Assembly: GCA_033296705.1 (NCBI GenBank)
Contig: MU856994.1
Span: forward strand, 1-64,000
Length of the DNA stretch: 64,000 nucleotides
Reading direction: 5' to 3'
From: Chaetomidium leptoderma
Lineage: Eukaryota; Ascomycota; Sordariomycetes; Sordariales; Chaetomiaceae
Both the position numbers and the translations under genes were made by a program. The first letter of the stretch is position 1, and the number at the start of each line of letters is the position of its first letter. The notes under the pieces were generated by a model. The model was not told the DNA's origin and searched no databases. It saw only the letters and a list, made by a program, of their open reading frames with translations. Of the stretch, positions 52,090 through 61,720 are shown piece after piece.

Positions 52090-54933
52090 CTAAAGCAACT
52101 GAAGTAGGTCCTCCAGATCAAGCTCAGACAGATTCCCTTGCCACGCTTCAAACGGCCGCTCCGTAAACTCCGCAGACCCAAAGACCCCCATCTGAAATGC
52201 CCTGCCGACTTCGCACAGGCGTTGTACGTGCTCTACCCCCTGAAGCTTAGAACGGAACAATACGATGTCGTCTCTACTCAAGTGGTAGACCTGCTTTCTC
52301 GTCACTTCCCGATAATCCTTGAAGACGGGGGGTACAAAACAGAGAATTCCCTCGTAGGTGTATGCAGATGTTGCACCACACAGCTGATCCCATTTCCGAT
52401 AGGCAGCGAGCTCGTTACATATAGACCTTCGGCTCTGTTCGGTATGTGGAAGTCCTCGAAGTTCCATAAGTCTCTTGATCGCCTTTGAAGAGACATTGGT
52501 AATGCGACGTTCGAGGTTCCGGACAAGGTAAACACTGGCTAGGATCTCCAGAAAGGAAAACAGCTGTGAGTTCTCCCGGAAAGCCATCCTCAGTGTGTCC
52601 AAGGCTTTTGGCCTGTCGTTGCATTGCTCGACCTGCAACAGCTGTCCACGAACGTCGCTGCCAACCTCTCGCCACGCGCGGACAACGGCCATGAATCGAA
52701 GAATCGCATCCCGACTTGTTGTCTCGCCTACAAGGACTTCCACAACGGGCATTTTGGAGGGGGCCTCGGCAACGGAAATTTCGAGAGGTTCGTGCAGCCT
52801 GGGCTTTTTTCTCCGGAGAGCCGCGTCAAGCTGGCTGTCATGTTCCTTGCGTTTTCGAAGTTTTCGGATCATCTGATGCTCCAAATGATACAACCCATCA
52901 TCAGAGCATAGGGAGAGCCTCTTTGGAATGGGGTCCTCGTTCGGTAGTACGAAGTTCGTTGCGATCGCAAAGGAAGCGGTACGGTTGATGACAGCATGGT
53001 ACTGTCTCGGCTGAATCAAGACCATTTCTCCCGGCCCGGAGGAGATGATATCAAACTCGATGTTCTCTGCTCGTAGTATCGATGGAGGAATAACTACCGA
53101 AGCATGGCGGACAAACTGATCGCAGCGGTCGTCACAGTTGGTCAGCCGCCGGACCAGATCCTCGAAGCTGGCGGTGTGATGGGGTTTGGTCAGAATCCAG
53201 ATCTTCCAACCAACAAGTGTACGGTTGTACGAGCGGAGGTTCGCATCCTCGCAATGGAACGCAGTCCCTGATGCTTCTTCACCAACATGCCCATAGAGTG
53301 TAGAGACACCAGGGACAGGGACAGGGCCGAGTTTGCGAACTTTGTCGCCGGAAGGGAAACAGGACTGAAGTCTCTCAGCGACAGACCCGGAAAGGGGGCC
53401 AACGTAGTAAGGAATCGGTTCCTCCGGCAGGTTCCGGTACAGGTCCTCGAGATACTGTTCCACGTCCTTCCCAGATGGTTTTACAACGTTGGAGAGGTCG
53501 GGAAGTTGCAATTCGTCCAGCGGCCGAGTGTAAAGGCGCCAAATACCCTCGTCCAATCGATGTGTTACTTCGAATTGCGCATCAAATCCCGAGCTTTGTA
53601 GAGGTTGCACAGCATCCACAAGCGCCGTGGAAGTGAGCCCCATATCCTCGACCAACAGCTTGCCAGTGAAGTTGTTATCCTCGATCAGGGTCTGTAGCTT
53701 TGGAATCAGACGTTCCCCCAAATTCGAGAGTCCGAGCGTGAAGATGGGCTTCGGCACATCGTAGGAAGGAGCGTCGGGAGGAGCGTCGGGAGGAGCGTCG
53801 GGAGGAGCATCGAGAAGAGCATGAAGACGATGGGAAGGGGGACTATCGGCACGACCGTTCTCATCACCAAGACAGCCGCCAGAACGCTGAGCAGGCCGTG
53901 ACGCAGACGAGAGTTGGGTTCGAGAGATATTGCTAATGGGAGCAGAGTCGGCACCAGGAGAGTCGGCGGTGGGAGAGGTATTGCCAGTGGAAGGAGAGTC
54001 GGCGCTAGGAGAGGAATCGCTGATGAGAGAAGTGCCAGCGCTTGAAGGGGCATCGCAGCCAGAAAGATAGTCGGTGCCGGGAGATGTATCATCGGTGAGA
54101 GGAGAGTTAGCGCCGGGAGTTGTTTCGCGGGCCAGAGGAGCGTCGTCGCTGGAAGGCGAGTCGGCACGAGGAGAGGCATCGCCCATGATAGGAGGCTGGG
54201 CGCCGGGAGGGGTATCGCAGGCCGGAGGAGCGTCAGCGCTAGACGATGTATCGGCGGTAGAAGGAGAGTCGGCACTAGAAGAGGCATTGCTGGTAGGTGG
54301 GGGTTTGGCGACGGAAGAGGTATCGTGGGCAGGAGTATCGGCGCTAGGGGACTGATTGGAAGTAGTCAATGCGTTCTTGATCGTCCGGCCGAATTCTTCC
54401 AAACGAGAGTAAGCGTCGAGTAAAGAGCGCGCTAAGGAAACTCGAGCTTGCGGTCGTCCTGTCGCTTGTTGGGTTGTGTGGAGACGCGGTCGAGCATCTT
54501 GCTGAGTCTGCAAGATGTTGACCAAAGAGGTAGTTATAGACTTGAGATTCTTGAGCTCCTCCTCGAAGCGCTGAAAGTCGGCCTGTAGTTCTCCATCTGG
54601 GGTAAACCTAGCGATGGAGGAGGGCGGGGTGGAGGAGGACGGAGCAATGGAGAGAACAGGCGGGCAGGTGAAGTCGCTAGCGCCAAGACCAAGACCCCAC
54701 CAAAAGACTAACTGGTCAGTCTTTTGGTGGGTCTGACCGCAGCTAGCAAACGAATCAGACACGGCCGTGGGCCGTGCCAATAGGATCGGAGCACACCCAT
54801 TGGCTGACAATGAGCTACGGAACTTACCGCACAACCGCTGCTGACGGCGCTCAAGAAGCAGAATCGCACACAACACTACGCGACAAGATGACAAGGGAAG
54901 AAGCCTCCTGTGCACATCTACCTCAATCCCCAA
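52090..54933 (-). CDS. JmjC-domain protein with expanded Ser/Asp/Pro repeats; 5' end unresolved
   Basis: One long minus-strand frame ends at TAG 52090. No ATG begins it: the frame opens near 54933 without one, so a 5' exon or the true start is missing. A GTAAGT at 54827-54821 could be a donor of an intron covering the awkward Cys/Trp-rich part near 54700. A helical segment (FQRFEEELKNLKSITTSLV) is followed by about 200 residues of degenerate SADSPS/DTSPxAD repeats (about 53930-54350) and four DAPP units (about 53768-53812). The JmjC domain lies between about 53370 and 52960: TLYGHVGEEASGTAFHCED with the HxE iron ligands, SYNRTLVGWKIW, and QPRQYHAVIN with the distal His. A basic segment (RKRKEHDSQ...RRKKPR) and a helical C-terminus follow. 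JmjC enzymes are Fe(II)/2-oxoglutarate demethylases or hydroxylases; this fungal group's substrate is unknown. Confidence 0.7.
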   Translation of the reverse strand: MGIEVDVHRRLLPLSSCRVVLCAILLLERRQQRLCGKFRSSLSANGCAPILLARPTAVSDSFASCGQTHQKTDQLVFWWGLGLGASDFTCPPVLSIAPSSSTPPSSIARFTPDGELQADFQRFEEELKNLKSITTSLVNILQTQQDARPRLHTTQQATGRPQARVSLARSLLDAYSRLEEFGRTIKNALTTSNQSPSADTPAHDTSSVAKPPPTSNASSSADSPSTADTSSSADAPPACDTPPGAQPPIMGDASPRADSPSSDDAPLARETTPGANSPLTDDTSPGTDYLSGCDAPSSAGTSLISDSSPSADSPSTGNTSPTADSPGADSAPISNISRTQLSSASRPAQRSGGCLGDENGRADSPPSHRLHALLDAPPDAPPDAPPDAPSYDVPKPIFTLGLSNLGERLIPKLQTLIEDNNFTGKLLVEDMGLTSTALVDAVQPLQSSGFDAQFEVTHRLDEGIWRLYTRPLDELQLPDLSNVVKPSGKDVEQYLEDLYRNLPEEPIPYYVGPLSGSVAERLQSCFPSGDKVRKLGPVPVPGVSTLYGHVGEEASGTAFHCEDANLRSYNRTLVGWKIWILTKPHHTASFEDLVRRLTNCDDRCDQFVRHASVVIPPSILRAENIEFDIISSGPGEMVLIQPRQYHAVINRTASFAIATNFVLPNEDPIPKRLSLCSDDGLYHLEHQMIRKLRKRKEHDSQLDAALRRKKPRLHEPLEISVAEAPSKMPVVEVLVGETTSRDAILRFMAVVRAWREVGSDVRGQLLQVEQCNDRPKALDTLRMAFRENSQLFSFLEILASVYLVRNLERRITNVSSKAIKRLMELRGLPHTEQSRRSICNELAAYRKWDQLCGATSAYTYEGILCFVPPVFKDYREVTRKQVYHLSRDDIVLFRSKLQGVEHVQRLCEVGRAFQMGVFGSAEFTERPFEAWQGNLSELDLEDLLQLL
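53768..53812. repeat. 12-bp minisatellite inside the JmjC gene
   Basis: Four nearly identical copies of a 12-bp unit (GGAGCGTCGGGA on the plus strand) encode DAPP repeats on the minus strand. The length is a multiple of three, so copy-number change keeps the frame. Confidence 0.85.
54696..54731. repeat. Perfect 14-bp inverted repeat (hairpin)
   Basis: Arms CCCACCAAAAGACT (54696-54709) and AGTCTTTTGGTGGG (54718-54731) enclose an 8-nt loop. Imperfect pairing extends a few bases further out. It falls in the doubtful 5' part of the JmjC frame, where the translation looks non-coding, and could mark an intron, promoter or element junction. Confidence 0.85.
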
Positions 54934-55628
54934 TGATCTGTCTGCTCGGCCTGCTCCTCACCTCCCCCGACCGCGGCCCATTCTCTCAAGAATCCTTCCC
55001 CTTCCGGCGCCGTTGCTCAAGTCTTCCTCACCGAGCAAACACCCTCTTGGAGTCCGCCACCCGCCAAACAAACCAACCCAGGAACACACCACACTCTTGG
55101 CCAGCTCTCCTGCCTCCCCTGCCACATCACGCGCAGGTTCTCGAGAGCGCTCGACTCCTTAGGGGCTAAACCCCGGACCAACCGGCCCCTTCCCCTCCAA
55201 GCAGGTCAGACCACCGAGGGGGTGCGCCGCCGAGTCAGTTCATGGCCGCTTCCACCACGATCTTCAGCCAGGAGTCGACAAACGATCCGTGGAAGCTCGA
55301 GGGCGGGCTGCTTCATGGTATTCGAGATCGTCAAGTCTGCGCTGATGCTCCTGGCGACGGAGACCGTTCACCGTGCCCCAACCCCGAGCGCGGAAGTCCG
55401 CGAACCCATACAATCGTTCAAGGACGCTGTCACTCCATATCGCGACCGGCCGCGCCGAGAGGAACATAAGGATCAAGAGACGGGAATAGAGCCAACAGCC
55501 AGGTCGAGGCAGGAAAGATGCGGTTTAAGTTGTTTCTGGAGTCCCTAAATACACCTTTTGACCCTGCCGAAGGATGCATTGCAGTCTGAATTCCTCCCCG
55601 CAACGCTCCCTCCCAACGCCTGAGCGGG
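54934..55628. other. Intergenic region
   Basis: Between the JmjC frame and the 3' end of the BCS1-like gene. Short ORFs on both strands show no family resemblance. Confidence 0.3.
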
Positions 55629-56741
55629 TCACGCTGTCGACTGCGAAACCTCCATGAAAGAATCCGCCCTCACCATCTTCGACCTCTCTGCCCTGGTTCT
55701 GTCCATCCATTCCTGCACCTTCTCCACCGCCACACGAGCCGAGCCTCTGTGTTCCACCAGATAAGATTGTATTTCGGCCGGCGAGAACTCCCGCTCCGGT
55801 ACCTCTGCCGCAAATTCACGCGCAAATCCTTCCACCGTTTCGTCGTCTTGTGCCAGTTGCTTCGGATCGAGGATGTCGCCTTCCGCTCTCTTGAAGATCA
55901 TGCAAAAGAGCTGGAACATCATGTCCTTGTCGGCATTCGGAAGCTCAATTTTCTTGTCCACACGGCCAGCCCGGATGAGCGCCCGGTCCAGATGGTCCAA
56001 GTGGTTCGTGGTCATCATGAGCAGCCGACCCTCCTGTGCCGATACCCCATCCAGAGTATTGAGAAGGTCCGACAACGACAATTTCCCCTGCGATCGGGCC
56101 TGACTCTGGGTGGCATCTTCCTTGGCTTGGCCGATGTCCATTTCGCCTTGCCGAGGTTGCGCTACGCCAACGGCGTCCACATCTTCCAGCAGGAGGAGAC
56201 AACGGGACGGGAGTTCCGCGAGGAGAGCGCCGAGGGAGTGGCCGTCTACGGCAGAGATGTTGAGGATGTAGACGTCCAAGTCAAAACGCCCTGCCAGAGA
56301 CAAGCACAAGCTCGATTTCCCGGTCCCAGGAGGCCCATACAGCAGGTAACCCTTGCGGTAGGGTATGCCGCGGTTGGAGTGCCATGTGGGAGCTTTCGGT
56401 TCCAGGAAGCTTTCGATGTCCTGCAGAAGTCCTTCCTTGTCCCCCTCGTTCATAACAACAGTCGAGACCGGCCTAGTGCTCTTCAGATTCGTCCTTTTCC
56501 ACTTGCCATTGCGGTGTTCGAAGATGGTGGTCTTGTTCTTGGTCAGCTTCAGGTATGCGCCCCGGCAGTCATTGAAGAACAGCTTCAGGGTTGTCGGGGA
56601 TCCAAAGCACGAGACCGTAACCACCTCTTCTGTACGGATGCCGAGTTCTTTCTCCACAGAGCGAAACCAAAATAGATGCTTGTTGTAGATGAAGTAAAAC
56701 GTCCCCTTCCAAGGGGAGTAGTGCAGAGGTTTCTTCTGCAT
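55629..56741 (-). CDS. BCS1-like AAA ATPase, N-terminally truncated
   Basis: 370 residues from ATG at 56741. It begins inside the BCS1-type N-terminal domain (YSPWKGTFYFIYNKHLFWFRS). The AAA module has Walker A GPPGTGKSS (136-144), Walker B CLLLLEDVDA (181-190), a sensor/second region of homology TTNHLDHLDRALIRAGRVD, and the C-terminal helical part typical of BCS1-like proteins (VEKVQEWMDR). Fungal BCS1-like proteins are usually over 450 residues and start with a transmembrane helix and about 100 further residues; these are missing. The open frame continues upstream of the ATG for about 70 bp (GWRRSVVVDEDG) and then meets an unrelated gene fragment, so truncation by rearrangement is likely. 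BCS1 itself is a mitochondrial chaperone for the Rieske protein; the role of these fungal paralogues is unclear. Confidence 0.8.
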   Translation of the reverse strand: MQKKPLHYSPWKGTFYFIYNKHLFWFRSVEKELGIRTEEVVTVSCFGSPTTLKLFFNDCRGAYLKLTKNKTTIFEHRNGKWKRTNLKSTRPVSTVVMNEGDKEGLLQDIESFLEPKAPTWHSNRGIPYRKGYLLYGPPGTGKSSLCLSLAGRFDLDVYILNISAVDGHSLGALLAELPSRCLLLLEDVDAVGVAQPRQGEMDIGQAKEDATQSQARSQGKLSLSDLLNTLDGVSAQEGRLLMMTTNHLDHLDRALIRAGRVDKKIELPNADKDMMFQLFCMIFKRAEGDILDPKQLAQDDETVEGFAREFAAEVPEREFSPAEIQSYLVEHRGSARVAVEKVQEWMDRTRAERSKMVRADSFMEVSQSTA

Positions 56742-56821
56742 TCCGTCTTCGTCGACGACGACTGACCGTCTCCAGCCGACTCGGGCGAGGGATGACCGAG
56801 CCCTATGAGCAAATGGTTGAG

Positions 56822-57050
56822 AGGCCGTCGACGCTCTCTGTCAGGATATTAAGGTGCTCTACACCGAATGTCGTAAGACTTTTAGCTAAAGGAACAATAA
56901 GCCGGCTAATGTCTTGAATAACTCGCGCCTCGTTTTTGTTGTATATCTTCTAGAATGTCGTTTCAAAGGCATCGTCGTGGAAGCGTGTATCGCCGGGAAC
57001 TGGCGGCATCCTCTCTAGGAGAGACCGACAGAGAGTCTGGCTGGCGCTAG
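56822..57050 (-). pseudogene. Fragment of a widespread fungal family of unknown function
   Basis: The minus-strand translation from about 57050 reads LCRSLLERMPPVPGDTRF, HDDAFETTF, a TAG, then KIYNKNEARVIQDISRLIVP and LAKSLTTFGVEHLNILTESV. The NEARVIQDI(S/T)RLIVPSA...L...G..HL..L.ES.NEGWN pattern is known to me from large multi-copy fungal families, I believe the one called DUF7924. The copy ends abruptly at about 56822, where the family normally continues with EGWN, and the BCS1-like frame begins. No start codon or remaining domain was seen. Confidence 0.5.
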
Positions 57051-57624
57051 CTAAGCCTAACCGGACTTTGGTCATGTAGCTGCCCTCGACCTGGAGCAGG
57101 GTCTCATAACGCTAGTCTCGGTATGGCGCGCTCTTCCTATCCCTCGGCTTCTGGTCGCTGGGCGTTGTGGATGTAGCAGAGTTCGATCGCTTCTGGGACA
57201 GATTGGATGCGCAAGGAGACGGTCCATGGTGAACTCAGTCGTTGAGGTCTCTTCCGGCCAGTCCTGCTCCTCTGGCCAGCGGTCTTCCTTCACCCAGAAA
57301 GCAACTGGGTCAGTGCCGCTGCCAATCGCTGGCCCTTCACTCCCTATGGGTGGACAGCAAAAAAAACCCGTTGGTAGGAGAGCTATGGGGGTTCTAAGAT
57401 ACATAGAATGCCATCGTGTTCGAATTCAAGCTCAAGTTCAGCCTCGACTGGTGCACAGCACCTCTGTTATCCAACGTATCTGACCAGCGTTGCAACTAGA
57501 CTAGACAATGTGCTAGAACCGCCTCACGTCTAATCTACTTGCTGTCAGTGGCGCGATCAACATTAATGACTGCCTACCGAGACATGCCGCCGTGGTGAAG
57601 ACTTACATCAGCGGACACAGCAAA
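57051..57624. other. Intergenic region
   Basis: No gene recognised. It may include further decayed sequence of the fragment at 56822-57050. Confidence 0.3.
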
Positions 57625-58419
57625 TCACCGAAACAAGAATTCATCTGCCGACGAGCCAAAGAGCCAGGCTCGCAACTCGAAAAAAGCGTCGAGGTCGTTC
57701 TTCTCGGATGAAACCGTCACGTCAGGATCGTGCCATCCATATGTTCTCTTGGTCCCCGTGTCACGAAGCACTTCCCCCACATGCCGGCAACTGTCAAAGT
57801 CGATAATGACCCATGTCCCGTCCTCCTCTAGCATAATGTTGGCAGGCGTAATGTCGTTATGGACCAGACCGAGTGAATGGAGGTGTTGGATACCACCCAA
57901 TACGCCGTCCAGCTGCGCCTTCATCGTATCCTCGACAAGCGGCCGTCCACTAAGCAGGAAGGCGGATTTGTTCAAATGCTGAGGGTTGACTTTGCCAGCC
58001 AATGTCGAGACGTATCTCTTGAAGCAGAGGCCAGATACTCGTCCCAGAGTTTCGAGACAGCCACGGTAGGAGGCGACGTTTGGATGAGGATGTTTCCTAA
58101 GGATTTCGCACGTCTCAACTTCACGGAGGATCCGTCTCTCGAGGTCCGGCGCACCGGCATAGTCGAAAAGGCTTGGTGTCTTGATATAGCAGCTCTGCTT
58201 CGACGCCACCGTCCAAGAAGGCTGCACTTCGGGCCCTCTACCGTCGGTCTCCACTCGTTTGACAGCGTATAGCTCGGAGAGACTGAGTGGTGGATGCCGT
58301 CGATCCTGCCACTTGCCAAAGTACACGCTGGAGTTGTACCGCACAATCCCTTTCACACAGTCGAACTCGAGTTTGTTGCCGACAACCCTAAATGCCTCAT
58401 TGGACTGAATAATCTCCAT
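57625..58419 (-). CDS. Atypical protein-kinase-like protein
   Basis: 264 residues from ATG at 58419. Kinase landmarks: ATP Lys in LYAVKRV (Lys54), Glu in the ERRILREVETCEIL helix, GGIQHLHSLGLVHNDITPAN with HxD and Asn (187-194), and IDFDS (207-209) where kinases have DFG. The domain is short: the activation segment goes quickly to YGWHDPDV, and the C-lobe ends at residue 264, so C-terminal helices are reduced. The DFD variant and short C-lobe are typical of fungal kinase-like families with many copies. Metal binding by the Asp is conserved, so activity is possible but unproven. Confidence 0.7.
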   Translation of the reverse strand: MEIIQSNEAFRVVGNKLEFDCVKGIVRYNSSVYFGKWQDRRHPPLSLSELYAVKRVETDGRGPEVQPSWTVASKQSCYIKTPSLFDYAGAPDLERRILREVETCEILRKHPHPNVASYRGCLETLGRVSGLCFKRYVSTLAGKVNPQHLNKSAFLLSGRPLVEDTMKAQLDGVLGGIQHLHSLGLVHNDITPANIMLEEDGTWVIIDFDSCRHVGEVLRDTGTKRTYGWHDPDVTVSSEKNDLDAFFELRAWLFGSSADEFLFR

Positions 58420-58576
58420 ATTTATTATAGACAGAGGGTGCGAGATTGTGCTGTGTAGGCGGCCAAGAAGCAAATTGTGGAGTTAATGACGTTGCAGAGG
58501 GAATAAACTTTGCTCAGCGAATTCCTCCGGCGAACTATTGGCCAGTCGGCCACAGGCACGTGACATATAGATTAGA

Positions 58577-58592
58577 TAAGGGTTAGGGTTAG
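58577..58592 (+). repeat. Short TTAGGG-type telomere-like repeat
   Basis: TAAGGGTTAGGGTTAG: two and a half telomere units. In fungi such words occur internally as well as at chromosome ends. It is too short to claim a former telomere. Confidence 0.5.
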
Positions 58593-59814
58593 TCGTGCCT
58601 ACGCCTTCAGTGACACAACCTCTGCAGCGCTCCTCCGCAACCACAAACATCGCATACCCTTCACAAGGTTGACCATCCCATCAGTGAACGTCTAACAGGT
58701 GGAATCTACAGTGTCAGGCCCAGACAAAGTGCTGCATTGACAAGGAAACAATCTACTATAGGGAGATAAGAAGAGGGAGAAGGAGAGACAGAGAGATGCT
58801 CGCAGACGGGGGGGAGGGAGACCCCCCTGAGAGCCTGCAAACGGTTCCCTTCTCTTCAACCAGTGCAGTGCCAGGCTCGGTGAGCCCACTGCGCGGTCAA
58901 ACGCTTCCCGTCCGTACCCTCCTGCTTAGTGGTCAACCATTCCTTAGCGACGAGAGCGCGCGCCAGCCGCGTGCTCAGTGGTCGGCAGTCCCAACCGCGA
59001 ACCATGGCTCCGGGGATCGCTCCACGGTGGGCGGGTCTGCGGGTGCGGCATGGATGGTTGGATTTTCAGGTGACAAGCAGTGGCGCAAAGTGCGGCAGTG
59101 CCCGCCACAGTGGCTCACAGCGGTTCCGTCGCGCTGCGCCGTCACAGTGTCGGGGGACAGGCACGGCGGCAACGTTGGTGATGTGTGGGATGGTGCTGTA
59201 TTGGTTGGTTGGGTTGAGTTGTGGGAGGCTGCAGCTCGGAAAGGTGCAGCAGATATGGGTTGTGGGTGGCAGAAAGGCGGGCGGTCTGCAGATGGCCCAG
59301 ACACACAGCATGTAACATTCATAAGCGCAGAAGTGGTCAATTGACTGCCTGCAGAGTGTGGAGCCCTCGCCAAGCCCTACTGTTTCCCTTACAGCTGTGT
59401 CCAGCTGTCGATACCACCAAAGAGAGGAGGTCCTGTCTCCACAACCGCCCTCCGTTCCAACAGGCGCCCCTCCTTTTCAATCCTTTCACTTTTTGGGTGG
59501 TATATAGTCGACCGAGTTTTCACAATGTGTCTGATGACAATCGACTGTCTTGCGCGGCGTGCCATTATCTACCGAAGAGAAGTCGCACCAATTTACGAGT
59601 TCCACAGGTGCTCGGGTAGCCATCTAGAAGTTATTAGCAGATGATCACATACAGCAGGTGGTGAAAGACTGGGCAACCTTGAGAGTATCGGAGGTCAGTG
59701 AGTTAGAGACGGTTCGAGAAAGTCTGCCTCGGTTGGAGAGAGTTCAATGGTTTGTTCCTGATGATGGCGTGTTCCGGCTCTGCTGCGGTGTTATATGCTC
59801 GTCCATCAACGCAG
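58593..59814. other. Gene-poor region
   Basis: A 182-codon ATG ORF at 58796-59344 has no recognisable domain and skewed composition. A TATATAG near 59500 could be a promoter, but I see no gene behind it. Probably transposon- or repeat-derived. Confidence 0.3.
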
Positions 59815-60580
59815 GCTGACAGACAGCAATGCACCACCTAAGCCTGAGTCCTGCATCCGGTCAAGCCTACGGGGGTGAACAAGGCTCACACAGGAGGGTT
59901 ATTCTGTGAGTGAAAACGAGATACATCGTGCAGCAGACGATTTTGGAACTCTTCGAACCGATATCCAATCAGCTTGCATCTATCTAGCATCGGTGCTGTG
60001 ATGCGAGGCTTGTGAATGCCACTCTCGACAAGACAAGCTGTCAGAAGGTCTTATTCCGAGCATGCAGGAGCAGAAGGTCTTGTTCCGAACATGCAGCAAC
60101 AGCATTCTTCTTCCCAGTACCAACCGGCTGTTCATGCGGCAACTCAGCCATGGTGTACATATGCAAGTTTCTCTGTTCCCGGAACGGTCTCATCCCGGAG
60201 CGGTCTCATCCCGGAGCGGCCTCATGATGGAGCGCGTGATGGAGGGTTGTATCAGGCAGTAGACGACCAACGACTTGTCTCGGGGAAAAGATATTAGCCA
60301 ACCATTCGGCATTATGGCTTGCAGGGAGTTGCTGCCTTGAAGCTCTCCTGCAACTCGGGCCTTGGGTTCCAGCCATTCTGCCACACGTATGCTTCCCCGT
60401 AGCGCTGCAAACGTCTGATAAGCCGTTGACGGGCCAATGCGGCGTGGGAAAGGTCCTCGAAAGTGGGGTTGTGAGGCGCAGCTGTCAGGATCTTGTTCCA
60501 AGCATACAGGAACAAGCATTCTTGTTCCCAGATACACCAAATCCAGACATAGCGTTAAGCGAGCTTCCTGGAGCGCCTTG
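59815..60580 (+). repeat. Diverged repeat, copy A
   Basis: Matches copy B (61122-61720) in the same order and orientation. Shared landmarks: CATCCGGTC(A/G)AGCCTAC, TTTTGGAACTC(T/C)TTC, ATCAGCTTGCATCTATC, AGGCTTGTGAAT(G/A)CCAC, GCAGAAGGTC(T/A)TGTTCCGAACAT, then ACACGT(A/G)TGCTTCCCCG and AAGTGGGG. Copy A has an extra internal stretch of about 180 bp that includes a duplicated 'CAGAAGGTCTT' word and the 16-bp triplet at 60185. Identity varies from high to poor along its length. No ORF survives in both copies. Confidence 0.7.
60185..60232 (+). repeat. 16-bp triple tandem repeat
   Basis: CGGTCTCATCCCGGAG occurs twice in tandem, followed by a third diverged copy (CGGCCTCATGATGGAG). Confidence 0.9.
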
Positions 60581-61121
60581 ATCGCATGCAGTATCAAGCC
60601 GGCTAAAGCGAAGTGTCGGAAGCAGGCAGGATGTGCGCAGCCAGGCGCGGCGTGGTGAGCGGCACTCCATTCATGCCATCAACAGAGAGTCTGGAGAGCT
60701 CGGGTGACACAACAGCATCATGTCTCGCCTCATGCCCCTTTCGGAAAAGGACGGGGTATTGGCAGAGTGGAAACGTGATGCGAACCCATCACGGAACGTC
60801 CCGTAGTGGGGTCCTGGTCTTGGCGCCAACAACCTTCCTGTTGGCCAGCCCGTCTCCCCATCGCTCTGCCGAGCCACAATCTTCAACGGCCCATCATGCC
60901 GTTGCCTTGCTGTATGAGCACCAGCAGGAATGGATGGCGTGGCACTGGTGTGACTTGCCGCATGAAGGTGTCGGCACATCTTGCTGGGGGCTTTGACGCA
61001 CATGTGCATGTGATGGCAGCGGCCAGCCAGCTACCCTGCACACGGCCTATCTCTCCGACGCAGTAGCCGGACATGCAGGGCAACCCGGAACTCTGATGAA
61101 TTGTGGCCAACGGGTTAACAT
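60581..61121. other. Spacer between repeat copies
   Basis: No recognisable gene. It separates the two diverged repeat copies and may be part of the same repeated unit, giving a period of about 1.3 kb. Confidence 0.3.
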
Positions 61122-61720
61122 AACGAAGGCAGGCAGCGATGCACTACCCGAGGCTGGATCCTGTATCCGGTCGAGCCTACAGATGTGAACGAGTTAGTGA
61201 TCCTGTGCATCCAAAACAGCAGGACTGCAGCCTGTGCGCGCTTCACACGAGGCTCACGCTAGAGGGCTCTTCTGTGACTGAAAAGGAGATGCATTGTGCA
61301 GCAATTTTGGAACTCCTTCAGCCGACCAATCAGCTTGCATCTATCCAGCAGCGGTGCCGTGATGCGGCCGGTAGGGAGGCTTGTGAATACCACCCTCAAC
61401 AAGAGGACGTAGGAGCAGAAGGTCATGTTCCGAACATCGGCACTATGCCTTGGATTTGCCCGGGCCTCCGTCACACGTGTGCTTCCCCGCGTGCTGCAGA
61501 TGTCCCATGCAGCTGATAAGCTGTTTGAAGGTGAAGGAAAGCCCTCAAAAGTGGGGTATGAGGCACGGCTGTCAGGGCTTCGGTACAGGCATTTGTTGGG
61601 AGGCGCGCAGGTCAAGTTGGCCACACCCGACTGGACTATCTCCGGGCAGCCGGGTGGCGGCGTCCATATTGTTGTGAGCGGTTGCACTTCGCCCCAGAGG
61701 TGGGGGGGTTGCCCGGATTT
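61122..61720 (+). repeat. Diverged repeat, copy B
   Basis: Second copy of the unit described at 59815-60580, about 1.3 kb downstream in direct orientation. A 126-codon ORF within it (61139-61516) has the peptide AILELLQPTNQLASIQQRC, whose counterpart in copy A is broken by stops. This hints that the parent element encoded a protein here, possibly a transposon ORF. Confidence 0.7.

Noticed and set aside
58577..58592. Former chromosome end or telomere scar
   Set aside because: Only about two and a half TTAGGG units; the word also occurs singly near 106 and inside the ankyrin gene, so chance is likely.
58796..59344. 182-codon ATG ORF
   Set aside because: No motif, unusual Trp/Gly content, several overlapping ORFs of the same length in other frames; coding status unsupported.
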